Positions 25,680-32,074 of a stretch of DNA of 38,787 nucleotides are shown in pieces. Within the stretch, counting starts at the first letter, position 1, and each line of letters starts with the position of its first letter. The stretch is from a virus: positions 1-38,787 of the IMG/VR virus record IMGVR_UViG_3300027969_000206; one strand, given 5' to 3'. Under the pieces are notes generated by a model. That model saw only the letters and a list, made by a program, of their open reading frames with translations, made no database searches and was not told where the DNA came from. Made by a program: the position numbers and the translations under genes.

Positions 25680-26420
25680 GTGGACCCAATCAGTCTCCTT
25701 CTTATGGCACAAAGCGCTGTGGGTGCTATTCGAGCTGGTTGCCAAATGCTCTCAGAAGGCAAGCAATTCATCGATGATGCTAAATCTGAAGTGGAAGGCA
25801 TTGTCGGTCAAGTCAAAGAAACTTACGAAACAGTTACGGGGCTATGGGGTTGGATTACTAATCTTTTTAGTGGTGAACAAAATGGCAAATCTGAGAAACA
25901 AACTGTTTTGTCGTCAACGCCTGAAACACAAGCCAAGCCTGTGGAGAAAAAGGCAAGTCGCAAGCCAGAACCAGAACTGAGTTATGAAGAATTCCAAGCA
26001 AGAGCCGTACACGATATATGTGAAAATTTAAAGGTTTATTTTGAGGCTATTCGACAGCTCAAAATACATTGTCTGGAACTTGATGAAGAAGCTCTTACCA
26101 CCGAGAAAGTTGCCGATAGTGCAATTGATCGCATAGAAATTCAATGGCAAATGAAACAACTTTCAGCACAACTAAAGCAATCCATGATCTACGGCACACC
26201 TGAGTCGCTAGGTTTGGGTGCAATGTACGCAGAATTTTTGGCAAAGCAAGATGAGATAGTTGAGGAACAAGAGGTTGCTCGTGAGTTAAAGCTCAAGAAA
26301 GATCGAGATAACGCATGGCAACACGATCACCGCAAACAAATTTTGATGGCCAAACTGGGGTACGTGATCGTGCTAACAGTATCGGCCCTGTGGATAACGG
26401 CGTTGTATTCAGCACTATGA
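25680..26420 (+). CDS. Membrane-anchored protein of unknown function
   Basis: A 246-residue protein from GTG 25680 (ATG 25704 is an alternative). The start MDPISLLLMAQSAVGAIRAG is a hydrophobic helix of a kind seen in many phage proteins of this type. Then come SEVEGIVGQVKETYETVTG, a Pro/Lys-rich linker (~75-105), a long charged helical region with ELDEEALTTEKVADSAIDRI, and a C-terminal TM (KLGYVIVLTVSALWITALYS). Tail-anchored topology next to lysis genes suggests an envelope role, but similar proteins occur in virions of other phages. No firm function. Confidence 0.7.
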   Translation: MDPISLLLMAQSAVGAIRAGCQMLSEGKQFIDDAKSEVEGIVGQVKETYETVTGLWGWITNLFSGEQNGKSEKQTVLSSTPETQAKPVEKKASRKPEPELSYEEFQARAVHDICENLKVYFEAIRQLKIHCLELDEEALTTEKVADSAIDRIEIQWQMKQLSAQLKQSMIYGTPESLGLGAMYAEFLAKQDEIVEEQEVARELKLKKDRDNAWQHDHRKQILMAKLGYVIVLTVSALWITALYSAL

Positions 26421-26593
26421 AAGAATTTTATTTGTGGGTAGCAATTGTCACTTGCCTGATTGTGTTGTTGGGGTTCTCAATTGCACTAGCGTTGTACGCA
26501 GACAAACAAATTCGTAAAGCTGAAATCATCCTGCAACGTGCAGAACAGCTTGAACGTAAGCAAAAACTTTTTGAAAGGAAAGATGATGAATGA
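26417..26593 (+). CDS. 58-residue single-TM protein
   Basis: ATG 26417 overlaps the preceding stop by ATGA. One N-terminal membrane helix (LWVAIVTCLIVLLGFSIALA) is followed by a charged coiled coil (KQIRKAEIILQRAEQLERKQ). That layout resembles a very short inner-membrane spanin or a holin partner, but it is far shorter than known Rz proteins and there is no nested lipoprotein gene. It overlaps the holin start by 8-11 bases. Confidence 0.7.
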   Translation: MKEFYLWVAIVTCLIVLLGFSIALALYADKQIRKAEIILQRAEQLERKQKLFERKDDE

Positions 26594-27083
26594 TTTATTC
26601 AATTTGCTCAAAGGTATCGCCCCGACATTGGCGACAGCGGTTGCTGGGCCATTGGGCGGTGCTGCCGTTAGCGCTTTGGCTACTAAGTTTGGCGTTTCTG
26701 ATTCTGTTGAGGCTGTGGCTAAGGCTATATCGGGCGACCCTGCGGCTGCACAAAAGCTGGCAGAGTTGGAGTTGGAATATGCCAAGCTAGACATGGCCAA
26801 CACCGCTGATGCTAGAAACATGAACAGTAAGATTCAAGAATCTGAAAATGCTTCATGGGTAGCCAAAAACGCGGCTTACATCCTTGATTTTGCGATTGTG
26901 AGTGCAACCATCATCATGACTTGGATTGTGTTCTTTAAGGGCGTTCCTGTTGAGAATAAAGAGATTGCATATATGGCCATCGGTTCGCTGATAACCATGT
27001 GCGGTACTGTGTTGAACTTTCACCGTGGTTCATCTGCTGGAAGCAAGTCTAAAACCGAAGAGATGATGAGGGCAGTCAAATGA
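26586..27083 (+). CDS. Holin, 3-TM family (PF11351-like)
   Basis: Membrane pore former timing lysis. The 165-residue protein has an N-terminal amphipathic/hydrophobic stretch (IAPTLATAVAGPLGGAAVSA), the GDPAAAQKLAELELEYAKLD segment and two clear TM helices (YILDFAIVSATIIMTWIVFF; IAYMAIGSLITMCGTVLNF), then HRGSSAGSKSKTE. The last motif and overall layout match the 3TM holin family first linked to gene-transfer-agent release. ATG 26586 has AAGGA with good spacing; ATG 26583 is one codon earlier. The endolysin follows with a 4-base overlap. Confidence 0.85.
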   Translation: MNDLFNLLKGIAPTLATAVAGPLGGAAVSALATKFGVSDSVEAVAKAISGDPAAAQKLAELELEYAKLDMANTADARNMNSKIQESENASWVAKNAAYILDFAIVSATIIMTWIVFFKGVPVENKEIAYMAIGSLITMCGTVLNFHRGSSAGSKSKTEEMMRAVK

Positions 27084-27523
27084 ACTTAACACCACACTTT
27101 ACGCTTGAAGAACTTACGCATACCGACCACCGTGAGTTTGACAACACGCCTAATGATTCAGAGTTGGCTAACCTAGTGCGCTTGGCTGACTTTTTAGAAC
27201 AAGTCAAAGTCGTTTTAGGCGGCAAGCCAATCATGGTTAATTCGGCGTTTAGGTGTAAACAGGTCAATGACGCTGTGGGTTCTAAAGACACAAGCCAGCA
27301 CCGTATTGGTTGCGCTGCTGACATTCGTGTGCCAGGCATGACACCAGATCAAGTTGTGAAGGCCATCATTGCGTCTGGCATTGCTTACGACCAAGTGATT
27401 CGTGAGTTTGAAACGCCAACAGGCGGCGGTTGGACACACATTTCTATTCCAAATACTGTTGCAACAGCACCACGCAAACAAGCTCTTATCATTGATAAAG
27501 CTGGCACACGCGCTTATTCATAA
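27080..27523 (+). CDS. Endolysin, M15 family peptidase
   Basis: Zinc peptidase predicted to cleave the stem peptide of peptidoglycan. The 147-residue protein has the M15A-type zinc signature SQHRIGCAAD (His74, Asp81) and a third ligand in GGWTHIS (His120), with NSAFRCKQVN (~54-63) upstream, typical of the Peptidase_M15_3 group. There is no signal peptide, so it needs the holin encoded just before. Length is normal for a single-domain phage M15 endolysin. Confidence 0.95.
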   Translation: MNLTPHFTLEELTHTDHREFDNTPNDSELANLVRLADFLEQVKVVLGGKPIMVNSAFRCKQVNDAVGSKDTSQHRIGCAADIRVPGMTPDQVVKAIIASGIAYDQVIREFETPTGGGWTHISIPNTVATAPRKQALIIDKAGTRAYS

Positions 27524-27554
27524 ATAGGTCATACTGAAAACGTCTAATGCGCTT

Positions 27555-27983
27555 ATGAAAATCAAGCGCGTAGACATTCGCTGTTCAAAAATACAGAAAG
27601 AATTGCAGGTACTTCAAAAAAAGTGCCTACCTTTTGATACACCTTTTAATACAACAACGGGCTGGTGGTGGATAGTTTATGACGCACTCAATTTGCCATG
27701 CGCTTTTGCGGGTCTTGTTCCTTCTGTTCGCTGGGGTGATACTGGTTATTTGTGTCGTGCAGGCGTTCTATCTGGTTATCGTGGACAAGGAATACAGAAA
27801 AGACTTATTCGAGCGAGGATTCGCCAAGCCAGAGCGTTAGGCTGGCGCTGGCTTATTACTGATACATATCTCAACCCTGCATCTTCAAACAGCCTGATCA
27901 ATTGTGGTTTTAAGCTGTTTGAACCGAGTAAACCTTGGGGTGCTACTGGCACTTTATTTTGGCGACTTAAACTGAAGGATTGA
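27555..27983 (+). CDS. GNAT acetyltransferase
   Basis: A 142-residue GNAT protein. The acetyl-CoA loop is evident in CRAGVLSGYRGQGIQKRLIR (R-G-Q-G-I-Q), followed by a helix of basic residues (ARIRQARALGWRWLITDTYL), then NPASSNSLINCGFKLFE, the usual C-terminal strand-helix-strand. It is unrelated in sequence to the GNAT-like gene in the tail block. Substrate unknown; phage GNATs can modify host proteins, toxins or small molecules. It sits after the endolysin and one base before the phosphoesterase gene. Confidence 0.88.
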   Translation: MKIKRVDIRCSKIQKELQVLQKKCLPFDTPFNTTTGWWWIVYDALNLPCAFAGLVPSVRWGDTGYLCRAGVLSGYRGQGIQKRLIRARIRQARALGWRWLITDTYLNPASSNSLINCGFKLFEPSKPWGATGTLFWRLKLKD

Positions 27984-27984
27984 T

Positions 27985-28959
27985 ATGCCTAGACCGTTAT
28001 GTTCAGAAAATGAGTTTATTGAACTGTGGAAGGTTCACGGCTCAACCCAAAAGATTGCTGAAATTCTTGGCACAACCTTACGCAAGGTAAACGCCAGACG
28101 CAGGCGCATTGAGGAAAGACGTAACATTCCATTAGAAAACACTTCAACAAGGGCAGATCAGTTTAGGGGATTGCAGCAAGCTGCAAAGAATCCAGCTAGG
28201 GCTAATTTGGGGATAGAAAATGGAACTGTCATTATTTTCTCTGATTCACATTTTTGGCCAGGTATTCACACTACTGCTTATCGTGGTCTGTTATGGGCTA
28301 TTAAGGAACTGCAACCGAAGGCAGTTATTGCTAACGGCGATGTTTTTGACGGTGCTTCCATTAGCCGTCATCCTCGTATTGGCTGGGATTCAACCCCTAC
28401 TGTTATTCAGGAACTAAAAGCCTGTGATTTAGCAATGGGTGAAATTGAGGAAACCGCCAAAGCCGCCCGTCACAATGTCCAGTTGGTTTGGACGCTTGGA
28501 AACCATGACGCTCGGTTTGAGAATCGTCTAGCCGCAAACGCGCCGCAGTACGAACAAGTTAAAGGGTTTTCCCTTAAAGACCATTTTCCTGCGTGGAAAC
28601 CCTGCTGGTCGTGCTGGGTGACTGATGATGTGGTCGTTAAACACCGCTGGAAGGGCGGTATTCATGCTACCCACAACAACACAGTTGGAAGCGGTAAAAC
28701 AATGGTTACAGGCCATCTACATAGCCTTAAAGTAACGCCTTACGCTGACTACAACGGCAACAGGTTTGGGGTTGATACGGGTACACTTGCTGAGACAGAT
28801 GGCCCACAATTCATGGACTATTTGGAAGACGCGCCTGTTAACTGGCGTTCGGGTTTCGCCGTTCTGTCATTTAAAGATGGGAAACTTCTCTGGCCTGAGT
28901 TAGTTCACAAATGGGCTGATGGGCAAATCGAGTTTCGTGGGCAAATTATTGATGTTTAA
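27985..28959 (+). CDS. Calcineurin-like metallophosphoesterase with N-terminal HTH
   Basis: The 324-residue protein joins an N-terminal helix-turn-helix-like segment (HGSTQKIAEILGTTLRKVNA, residues ~18-38) and basic linker to a metallophosphoesterase domain. Metal motifs in order: FSDSH (Asp87, His89), NGDVFD (Asp119), GNHD (Asn173, His174), HATH (~228-231) and GHLH (His244, His246). All expected residues are present. The HTH suggests nucleic-acid binding, so a DNA or RNA phosphodiesterase role is likelier than a protein phosphatase. It lies at the end of the late operon. Confidence 0.9.
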   Translation: MPRPLCSENEFIELWKVHGSTQKIAEILGTTLRKVNARRRRIEERRNIPLENTSTRADQFRGLQQAAKNPARANLGIENGTVIIFSDSHFWPGIHTTAYRGLLWAIKELQPKAVIANGDVFDGASISRHPRIGWDSTPTVIQELKACDLAMGEIEETAKAARHNVQLVWTLGNHDARFENRLAANAPQYEQVKGFSLKDHFPAWKPCWSCWVTDDVVVKHRWKGGIHATHNNTVGSGKTMVTGHLHSLKVTPYADYNGNRFGVDTGTLAETDGPQFMDYLEDAPVNWRSGFAVLSFKDGKLLWPELVHKWADGQIEFRGQIIDV

Positions 28960-28969
28960 AGGACTAATC

Positions 28970-29218
28970 ATGTACAAAATTGAAATTGACATTTCGGCTT
29001 GGGGTGGTGAAGAAAAGGTAACTATCGAAACTTCAGACTTTGACAAGATTGAGCTAATCCGCGAGTTCATTGAGTTCCAGCAAGAAAACGGCTGGGCTGC
29101 TGACTATGAGCAAGTTGCTGAATTTGATGACGAAGAAGAAGAATTAGAAGAAGACGAAGAAGATGAAGACGAAGCTGTAACCGTCTCCACCTACGTCATT
29201 ACAAAAATCGAAGATTAA
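28970..29218 (+). CDS. Small acidic protein at the end of the late operon
   Basis: An 82-residue protein starting at ATG 28970 with AAAGGA upstream; the frame is open to 28919 but those codons are shadow. The N-terminal ~55 residues look folded (MYKIEIDISAWGGEEKVTIE), followed by an Asp/Glu run of ~20 residues and STYVITKIED. Acidic stretches of this kind occur in DNA-mimic and inhibitor proteins, but no family is evident. Its 3' end overlaps a convergent gene by 20 bases. Confidence 0.72.
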   Translation: MYKIEIDISAWGGEEKVTIETSDFDKIELIREFIEFQQENGWAADYEQVAEFDDEEEELEEDEEDEDEAVTVSTYVITKIED

Positions 29219-29402
29219 ACTTCTGGAAGTTCTTTCCTGCATTTGGGTTGCCTTGACCACGTTTAGGTGGTTGAAGCAACTCATTGTGTGTTTCAGCAAA
29301 GTAGTCCAGATTCGCAATCTGAGCCTTGCGCCAGCCAGTCCTACGATACTTAAAGTCTGAAGGCTTAGGCCAAGGTGCGTTTGGGGCTAATACTGTTTTC
29401 AT
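29199..29402 (-). CDS. Small basic protein ending the leftward operon
   Basis: A 67-residue minus-strand ORF whose start overlaps the stop of the winged-helix gene by ATGA. It is basic and rich in Pro/Asn (MKTVLAPNAPWPKPSDFKYR; QPPKRGQGNPNAGKNFQKFN). It resembles a short DNA-binding tail but I cannot name a family. Overlap with the convergent acidic gene is 20 bases. Tight coupling to its upstream neighbour is the best support. Confidence 0.6.
   Translation of the reverse strand: MKTVLAPNAPWPKPSDFKYRRTGWRKAQIANLDYFAETHNELLQPPKRGQGNPNAGKNFQKFNLRFL
29218..29231. terminator. Possible bidirectional terminator at operon convergence
   Basis: AACTTCTGGAAGTT is a perfect palindrome able to form a 5-bp stem with a 4-nt loop on either strand, followed by TTCTTT-type residues on the plus strand and TTTAATCTT on the minus strand. 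It lies exactly where the two convergent operons meet. The stem is AT-rich and short, so strength is doubtful. Confidence 0.35.
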
Positions 29403-29725
29403 AGGTCAGAAAAATAAACTTTGGTTAATAAATCTTGCTGTTGAGGCTTAAAGCGCCATTCACGCTCTGCCCTGCCGCTGTTAGAAGTTACCTGTTTTCC
29501 AGTTAACTCAATTAAATCCATCTTTTCCAACTCATTCATGCGCCTGGCAACCTGATTGCTTTGCAGTCCTGTGTAGTTAGAAATACCATCTTTGCCCAAT
29601 GGCCCGAATCGTTGTAAACACGCCACAATAACATCGTGGTGCATCTTGGCTATGTCTTTGATGGAATCAGCCGCCTTGAAGCTGGTGATTGCGTCTTTGG
29701 TTCTCGCTCTGAAAAATTCAAACAT
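29399..29725 (-). CDS. Winged-helix DNA-binding protein
   Basis: A 108-residue protein with a MarR/ArsR-like winged-helix core: VACLQRFGPLGKDGISNYTG, LQSNQVARRMNELEKMDLIE (recognition helix), then a basic wing (LTGKQVTSNSGRAEREWRFK). It is the only candidate regulator in the leftward operon. Upstream of its ATG is ATAGGAACCAAT, with AGGA as ribosome binding site. A structured intergenic stretch separates it from the SSB-like gene. It might regulate early-late switching, or be a replication accessory; the sequence does not decide. Confidence 0.75.
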   Translation of the reverse strand: MFEFFRARTKDAITSFKAADSIKDIAKMHHDVIVACLQRFGPLGKDGISNYTGLQSNQVARRMNELEKMDLIELTGKQVTSNSGRAEREWRFKPQQQDLLTKVYFSDL

Positions 29726-29746
29726 ATTGGTTCCTATGAGAAAAGG

Positions 29747-29795
29747 TGGGGGCTACTTGCCATTGGCAACTGCAAATTGTTGACTTTCACCCCCA
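29747..29795 (-). other. Intergenic RNA structure between SSB-like and winged-helix genes
   Basis: On the leftward transcript an outer stem pairs TGGGGG with CCCCCA (29790-29795 and 29747-29752) and encloses a perfect 5-bp hairpin TTGCC-AAT-GGCAA (29757-29769). The outer 3' arm is followed by CCTTTTC, so partial termination or a translational block before the winged-helix gene is possible. Confidence 0.35.
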
Positions 29796-29799
29796 AAAA

Positions 29800-30066
29800 T
29801 TAAAATGGGATTTTGTCATCCATATCATCAAACCCGCCGCTGGCTGGCGCTTTGCCTTTTGCTGGTGCTTTATAGCCATCTGCCTGCGGCTCAAAAAGGT
29901 AAGCCCAGCCTTCCCAGCCGCCTTCAACCAAAGGCATCTGGTCAAGTTTAAGCATCGGGCCTTTCTTGGTTTCGATGACGCTGCCGATGCGCTGGTAGCG
30001 GATTTTCTCTTGCCCGTCTTTCTGGTACACGCCAGCTTTTACGGTTACTTCATAAATTATTGCCAT
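29800..30066 (-). CDS. SSB-like single-stranded DNA-binding protein
   Basis: An 88-residue protein: a short beta-rich domain (MAIIYEVTVKAGVYQKDGQE; YQRIGSVIETKKGPMLKLDQ; LVEGGWEGWAYLFEP), a Gly/Ala/Lys linker, and the acidic C-terminal tip GFDDMDDKIPF. The tip matches the DDDIPF tail with which bacterial SSB recruits repair proteins. The core is smaller than a normal OB-fold SSB (~110 residues), as in several phage SSB-like proteins. It sits with an exonuclease and ERF annealing protein, a standard recombination set. Confidence 0.82.
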   Translation of the reverse strand: MAIIYEVTVKAGVYQKDGQEKIRYQRIGSVIETKKGPMLKLDQMPLVEGGWEGWAYLFEPQADGYKAPAKGKAPASGGFDDMDDKIPF

Positions 30067-30075
30067 TTTGTTTCC

Positions 30076-30705
30076 TTAGTTTGAATGTTCATCTGAAATC
30101 TGCTTTACGACCAAATCGTAAAACTTACGCGCTTCATCAACCTTAAATTTGATCTTGTCTTCTAGTGCTTTATCACGCACATACTTGACCACGGTTACCC
30201 GCAATTCAGGGTTGATGTGTTCTACCTGATGCAGCTTCTTGTCTTCAAAGCCTACAAGGTTGTCTGGTGTGTTTACAAGGCAGTAAGCAATATGGGAATA
30301 GTCCAAGTCCCAAAGCCACATATAAGCCCGTAATTGCCATTCGTATGTCTTATCCTCACCTTGAGAAGATAACACAGGGAAGGTGGCAAGCGACCAGCTA
30401 GATTTGATGTCAATGATTTGGTCTGCTGTAACAATGTCTGCTTCACCAGTTAGCCATTCATTTGTCTTGCGCTCGGTGTTCTTTTTGTAGTTTGAGAACA
30501 TCACAGAGTTAAGCAATTCAATAGAACGGTCTTCAACAAGAATCCCTTTTTCGGTGTACTTGCTAGAAAAGCGTTCATCAAAGCCATACACAAACTCTTT
30601 GGCCTGCTTGGTGATAGCTGTCTTAGCCCCTACTGACAAGGTTTCATCCTTACCTTTAGGGTCTGTCATGATCTCAGCAAGAGAACTAGCGCGAATATTA
30701 AGCAT
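30076..30705 (-). CDS. PD-(D/E)XK exonuclease (YqaJ/lambda Exo-like)
   Basis: Predicted 5'-3' dsDNA exonuclease that makes single strands for annealing. In the 209-residue protein the nuclease motifs are GILVEDRSIEL (Glu59), TGEADIVTADQIIDIKSS (Asp90 region; Asp99, Lys101 of the D-x-K motif) and the downstream QLRAY (124-128), the Q-xxx-Y pattern of the YqaJ/RecB-type family. It overlaps the upstream ERF gene by 8 bases, so the two are translated together, like lambda exo/bet. Confidence 0.9.
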   Translation of the reverse strand: MLNIRASSLAEIMTDPKGKDETLSVGAKTAITKQAKEFVYGFDERFSSKYTEKGILVEDRSIELLNSVMFSNYKKNTERKTNEWLTGEADIVTADQIIDIKSSWSLATFPVLSSQGEDKTYEWQLRAYMWLWDLDYSHIAYCLVNTPDNLVGFEDKKLHQVEHINPELRVTVVKYVRDKALEDKIKFKVDEARKFYDLVVKQISDEHSN

Positions 30706-31279
30706 TTGCTAGTGCCTCCACCACTTGTTTTTCTTGGTCTGTCGTCAAGAAAAAGGTGTCACGCAGCTTCTCGGTTGTGTATTGACCAGCAAGAATTTTG
30801 TCAATTGCGCCTTGTAAGCGTTTAGCGTCTAGCGTTGGCTTGTTAGCGACTACATCATGCGTTTGTCCGTCTGCATCGTTATCGCCTTCAGTTGGAATTG
30901 CAAAAGTCTGGAAAGCCATGTATTTGTAAGCGGCTGACATTGCTTTGTTTGTCCCTTTGTCGCCTGAATCCATTGCTTCGCCAAAAGTCCGAGCTATATG
31001 CTTAGACCCATCTTCTGCACTAACCAAGTCAAACTCAGCCTCTACGGTGATGTAAAACAATGCCCCACCTGCTTTGCTAACACGTTCCTCACTAATCCTT
31101 GTAAGCATCCTTGGAATGATGCAAAGGCCGTTTTTAGCCATGATTGAAGACAAGACGTTGTAGACAGCATCAATGCCTCGAAAGTTGTAGCCAGCACCTT
31201 GGTTGTTGCGTGATGACTTGCTAATTCCGATTGCTGCCAATTCGGTTTGTACTGCGTTAATTGCTTGATAAACTTTCAT
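30698..31279 (-). CDS. erf: ERF-family single-strand annealing protein
   Basis: Phage recombinase pairing complementary single strands. The 193-residue protein carries the ERF core: MKVYQAINAVQTELAAIGIS, YNFRGIDAVYNVLSSIMAKN, and DSGDKGTNKAMSAAYKYMAF leading to FAIPTEGDNDADGQ, all hallmarks of PF04404. A less conserved ~50-residue C-terminal region follows. It partners with the exonuclease directly downstream and the SSB-like protein. Its start overlaps the stop of a 38-residue membrane peptide gene by ATGA. Confidence 0.93.
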   Translation of the reverse strand: MKVYQAINAVQTELAAIGISKSSRNNQGAGYNFRGIDAVYNVLSSIMAKNGLCIIPRMLTRISEERVSKAGGALFYITVEAEFDLVSAEDGSKHIARTFGEAMDSGDKGTNKAMSAAYKYMAFQTFAIPTEGDNDADGQTHDVVANKPTLDAKRLQGAIDKILAGQYTTEKLRDTFFLTTDQEKQVVEALANA

Positions 31280-31392
31280 AGTCCAGTCCAGATTAAGATG
31301 AATACGGTGAAGGCGGCAACAACATAAAGAACACGCAAGACGCGCTCAAAAAGTGGTTTCTTTGGTGGGTCAGGGTAAAAAGTGTTTTTCAT
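31276..31392 (-). CDS. 38-residue single-TM peptide coupled to ERF
   Basis: A tiny minus-strand ORF from ATG 31392, flanked by ATGA overlaps on both sides (with the gene ending at 31389 and with ERF at 31279). Sequence: a proline/lysine-rich start (MKNTFYPDPPKKPLFERVLR) followed by a membrane helix (VLYVVAAFTVFILIWTGL). The double coupling is strong support. Role unknown; it could anchor or simply be a small early membrane protein affecting the host. Confidence 0.75.
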   Translation of the reverse strand: MKNTFYPDPPKKPLFERVLRVLYVVAAFTVFILIWTGL

Positions 31393-31607
31393 GTTCGCTC
31401 CATCATTTCGTTAGCCAAGTTAGTAATACGCATAGATTCTGAAGGTTTCAGATCGTACGTGATGTTGTACAAGCTATGGGCAATAAAAACAAACGCATCA
31501 TCTGGGTCGTCAAAAGCCACAATGACAGCGCAATTCATGCCGCTGAAATTCACGCTGGTGAAGATTTGATGTGCAAACTGATCGGGGAAGATGTAAGTGC
31601 GTTTCAT
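31389..31607 (-). CDS. 72-residue early protein, unknown
   Basis: Starts at ATG 31607 with AAGG nine bases upstream; the frame is open to 31634 but that start lacks a ribosome binding site. It begins MKRTYIFPDQFAHQIFTSVN and continues with hydrophobic strands (MNCAVIVAFDDPDDAFVFIA). The first gene of the operon begins similarly, MKQTYIVEF. No family recognised. Its stop overlaps the next start by ATGA. Confidence 0.72.
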   Translation of the reverse strand: MKRTYIFPDQFAHQIFTSVNFSGMNCAVIVAFDDPDDAFVFIAHSLYNITYDLKPSESMRITNLANEMMERT

Positions 31608-31612
31608 TTTGT

Positions 31613-31759
31613 TCAACCTTGAAAAATTTGGCAATGAGTTCCACGTTTCACCATAAGTGAAATAAAACCAAGTGCTTTTGTGATTGAAGTGAACTCAATG
31701 CGTGACCAGCCATCTTGAGTGTTTGTTGTGTTGAATTCAACAATGTAAGTCTGTTTCAT
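31613..31759 (-). CDS. 48-residue first gene of leftward operon
   Basis: ATG 31759 with TAGGA six bases upstream opens a 48-residue frame: MKQTYIVEFNTTNTQDGWSR, then IEFTSITKALGFISLMVKRG, ending THCQIFQG before TGA at 31613. Good ribosome binding site, first position after the divergent control region and close spacing to the next gene (5 bases) support it. It looks like a small alpha/beta protein. First genes of early operons often act on the host, but nothing in the sequence shows how. Confidence 0.72.
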   Translation of the reverse strand: MKQTYIVEFNTTNTQDGWSRIEFTSITKALGFISLMVKRGTHCQIFQG

Positions 31760-31796
31760 ATCGTTTCCTAAGTTACCGCTTGCGTTGCGCTACGGG

Positions 31797-31835
31797 ATGT
31801 ATGAATAATAAGCCAAATTATCAAGATTTACCACA
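31797..31835 (-). promoter_or_regulatory. Candidate leftward early promoter
   Basis: On the minus strand TATTAT (31805-31810, 5 of 6 to TATAAT) lies ~46 bases upstream of the first leftward gene, giving a start near 31797. No good -35 is present at 17 bases; TTGATA-like sequence is closer and TTGTGG is at about 20 bases. The location between divergent genes requires a promoter here. Confidence 0.4.
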
Positions 31836-31855
31836 ATCAGTAAAAATATTTTGCT

Positions 31856-31875
31856 TTGTTGCTTTGGTGCAACAA
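31856..31875. promoter_or_regulatory. Operator-like inverted repeat over rightward promoter
   Basis: TTGTTGC (31856-31862) and GCAACAA (31869-31875) form a perfect 7-bp inverted repeat with a 6-bp spacer, a 20-bp dyad. It covers the -35 region of the rightward promoter, as repressor operators do. A weaker dyad, TTTAC-N8-GTAAA, lies at 31827-31844 between the two promoters. The Cro-like protein encoded next is the likely ligand. Confidence 0.6.
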
Positions 31876-31893
31876 TCTAGCTTATGGCATAAT
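31864..31893 (+). promoter_or_regulatory. Candidate rightward early promoter
   Basis: -10 CATAAT (31888-31893) with a weak -35 TTGGTG (31864-31869), spacer 18. Transcription would begin at about 31899-31901, on or next to the ATG of the Cro-like gene, which has no ribosome binding site upstream. That implies a leaderless message, as known for lambda cI from PRM. Confidence 0.55.
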
Positions 31894-31900
31894 AAAAGTT

Positions 31901-32074
31901 ATGGATAAACAATATTTTGTAAAGTTGGCAGGCTCACAGCGTAAGCTCGCAGACTTGTTGGGCATAAAACAACCAGCGGTAGGTGCTTGGAAGCACGTTC
32001 CAAAGGCTAGAATTTGGCAATTGAAACTGTTAAAACCTGAATGGTTTGAAGGGATGGAACATGAGTTACGCTGA
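31901..32074 (+). CDS. Cro-like HTH repressor
   Basis: A 57-residue DNA-binding protein with YdaS/Cro-type helix-turn-helix: YFVKLAGSQRKLADLLGIKQ and PAVGAWKHVPKARIWQLKLL, in which KLADLLGIKQPAVGAW is the HTH. It is first in the rightward operon, next to an operator dyad. The frame is open to 31856, across the promoter, but ATG 31901 is the natural start. No partner CI repressor is found in the window, so it probably tunes early transcription in a lytic cycle. Confidence 0.85.
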   Translation: MDKQYFVKLAGSQRKLADLLGIKQPAVGAWKHVPKARIWQLKLLKPEWFEGMEHELR

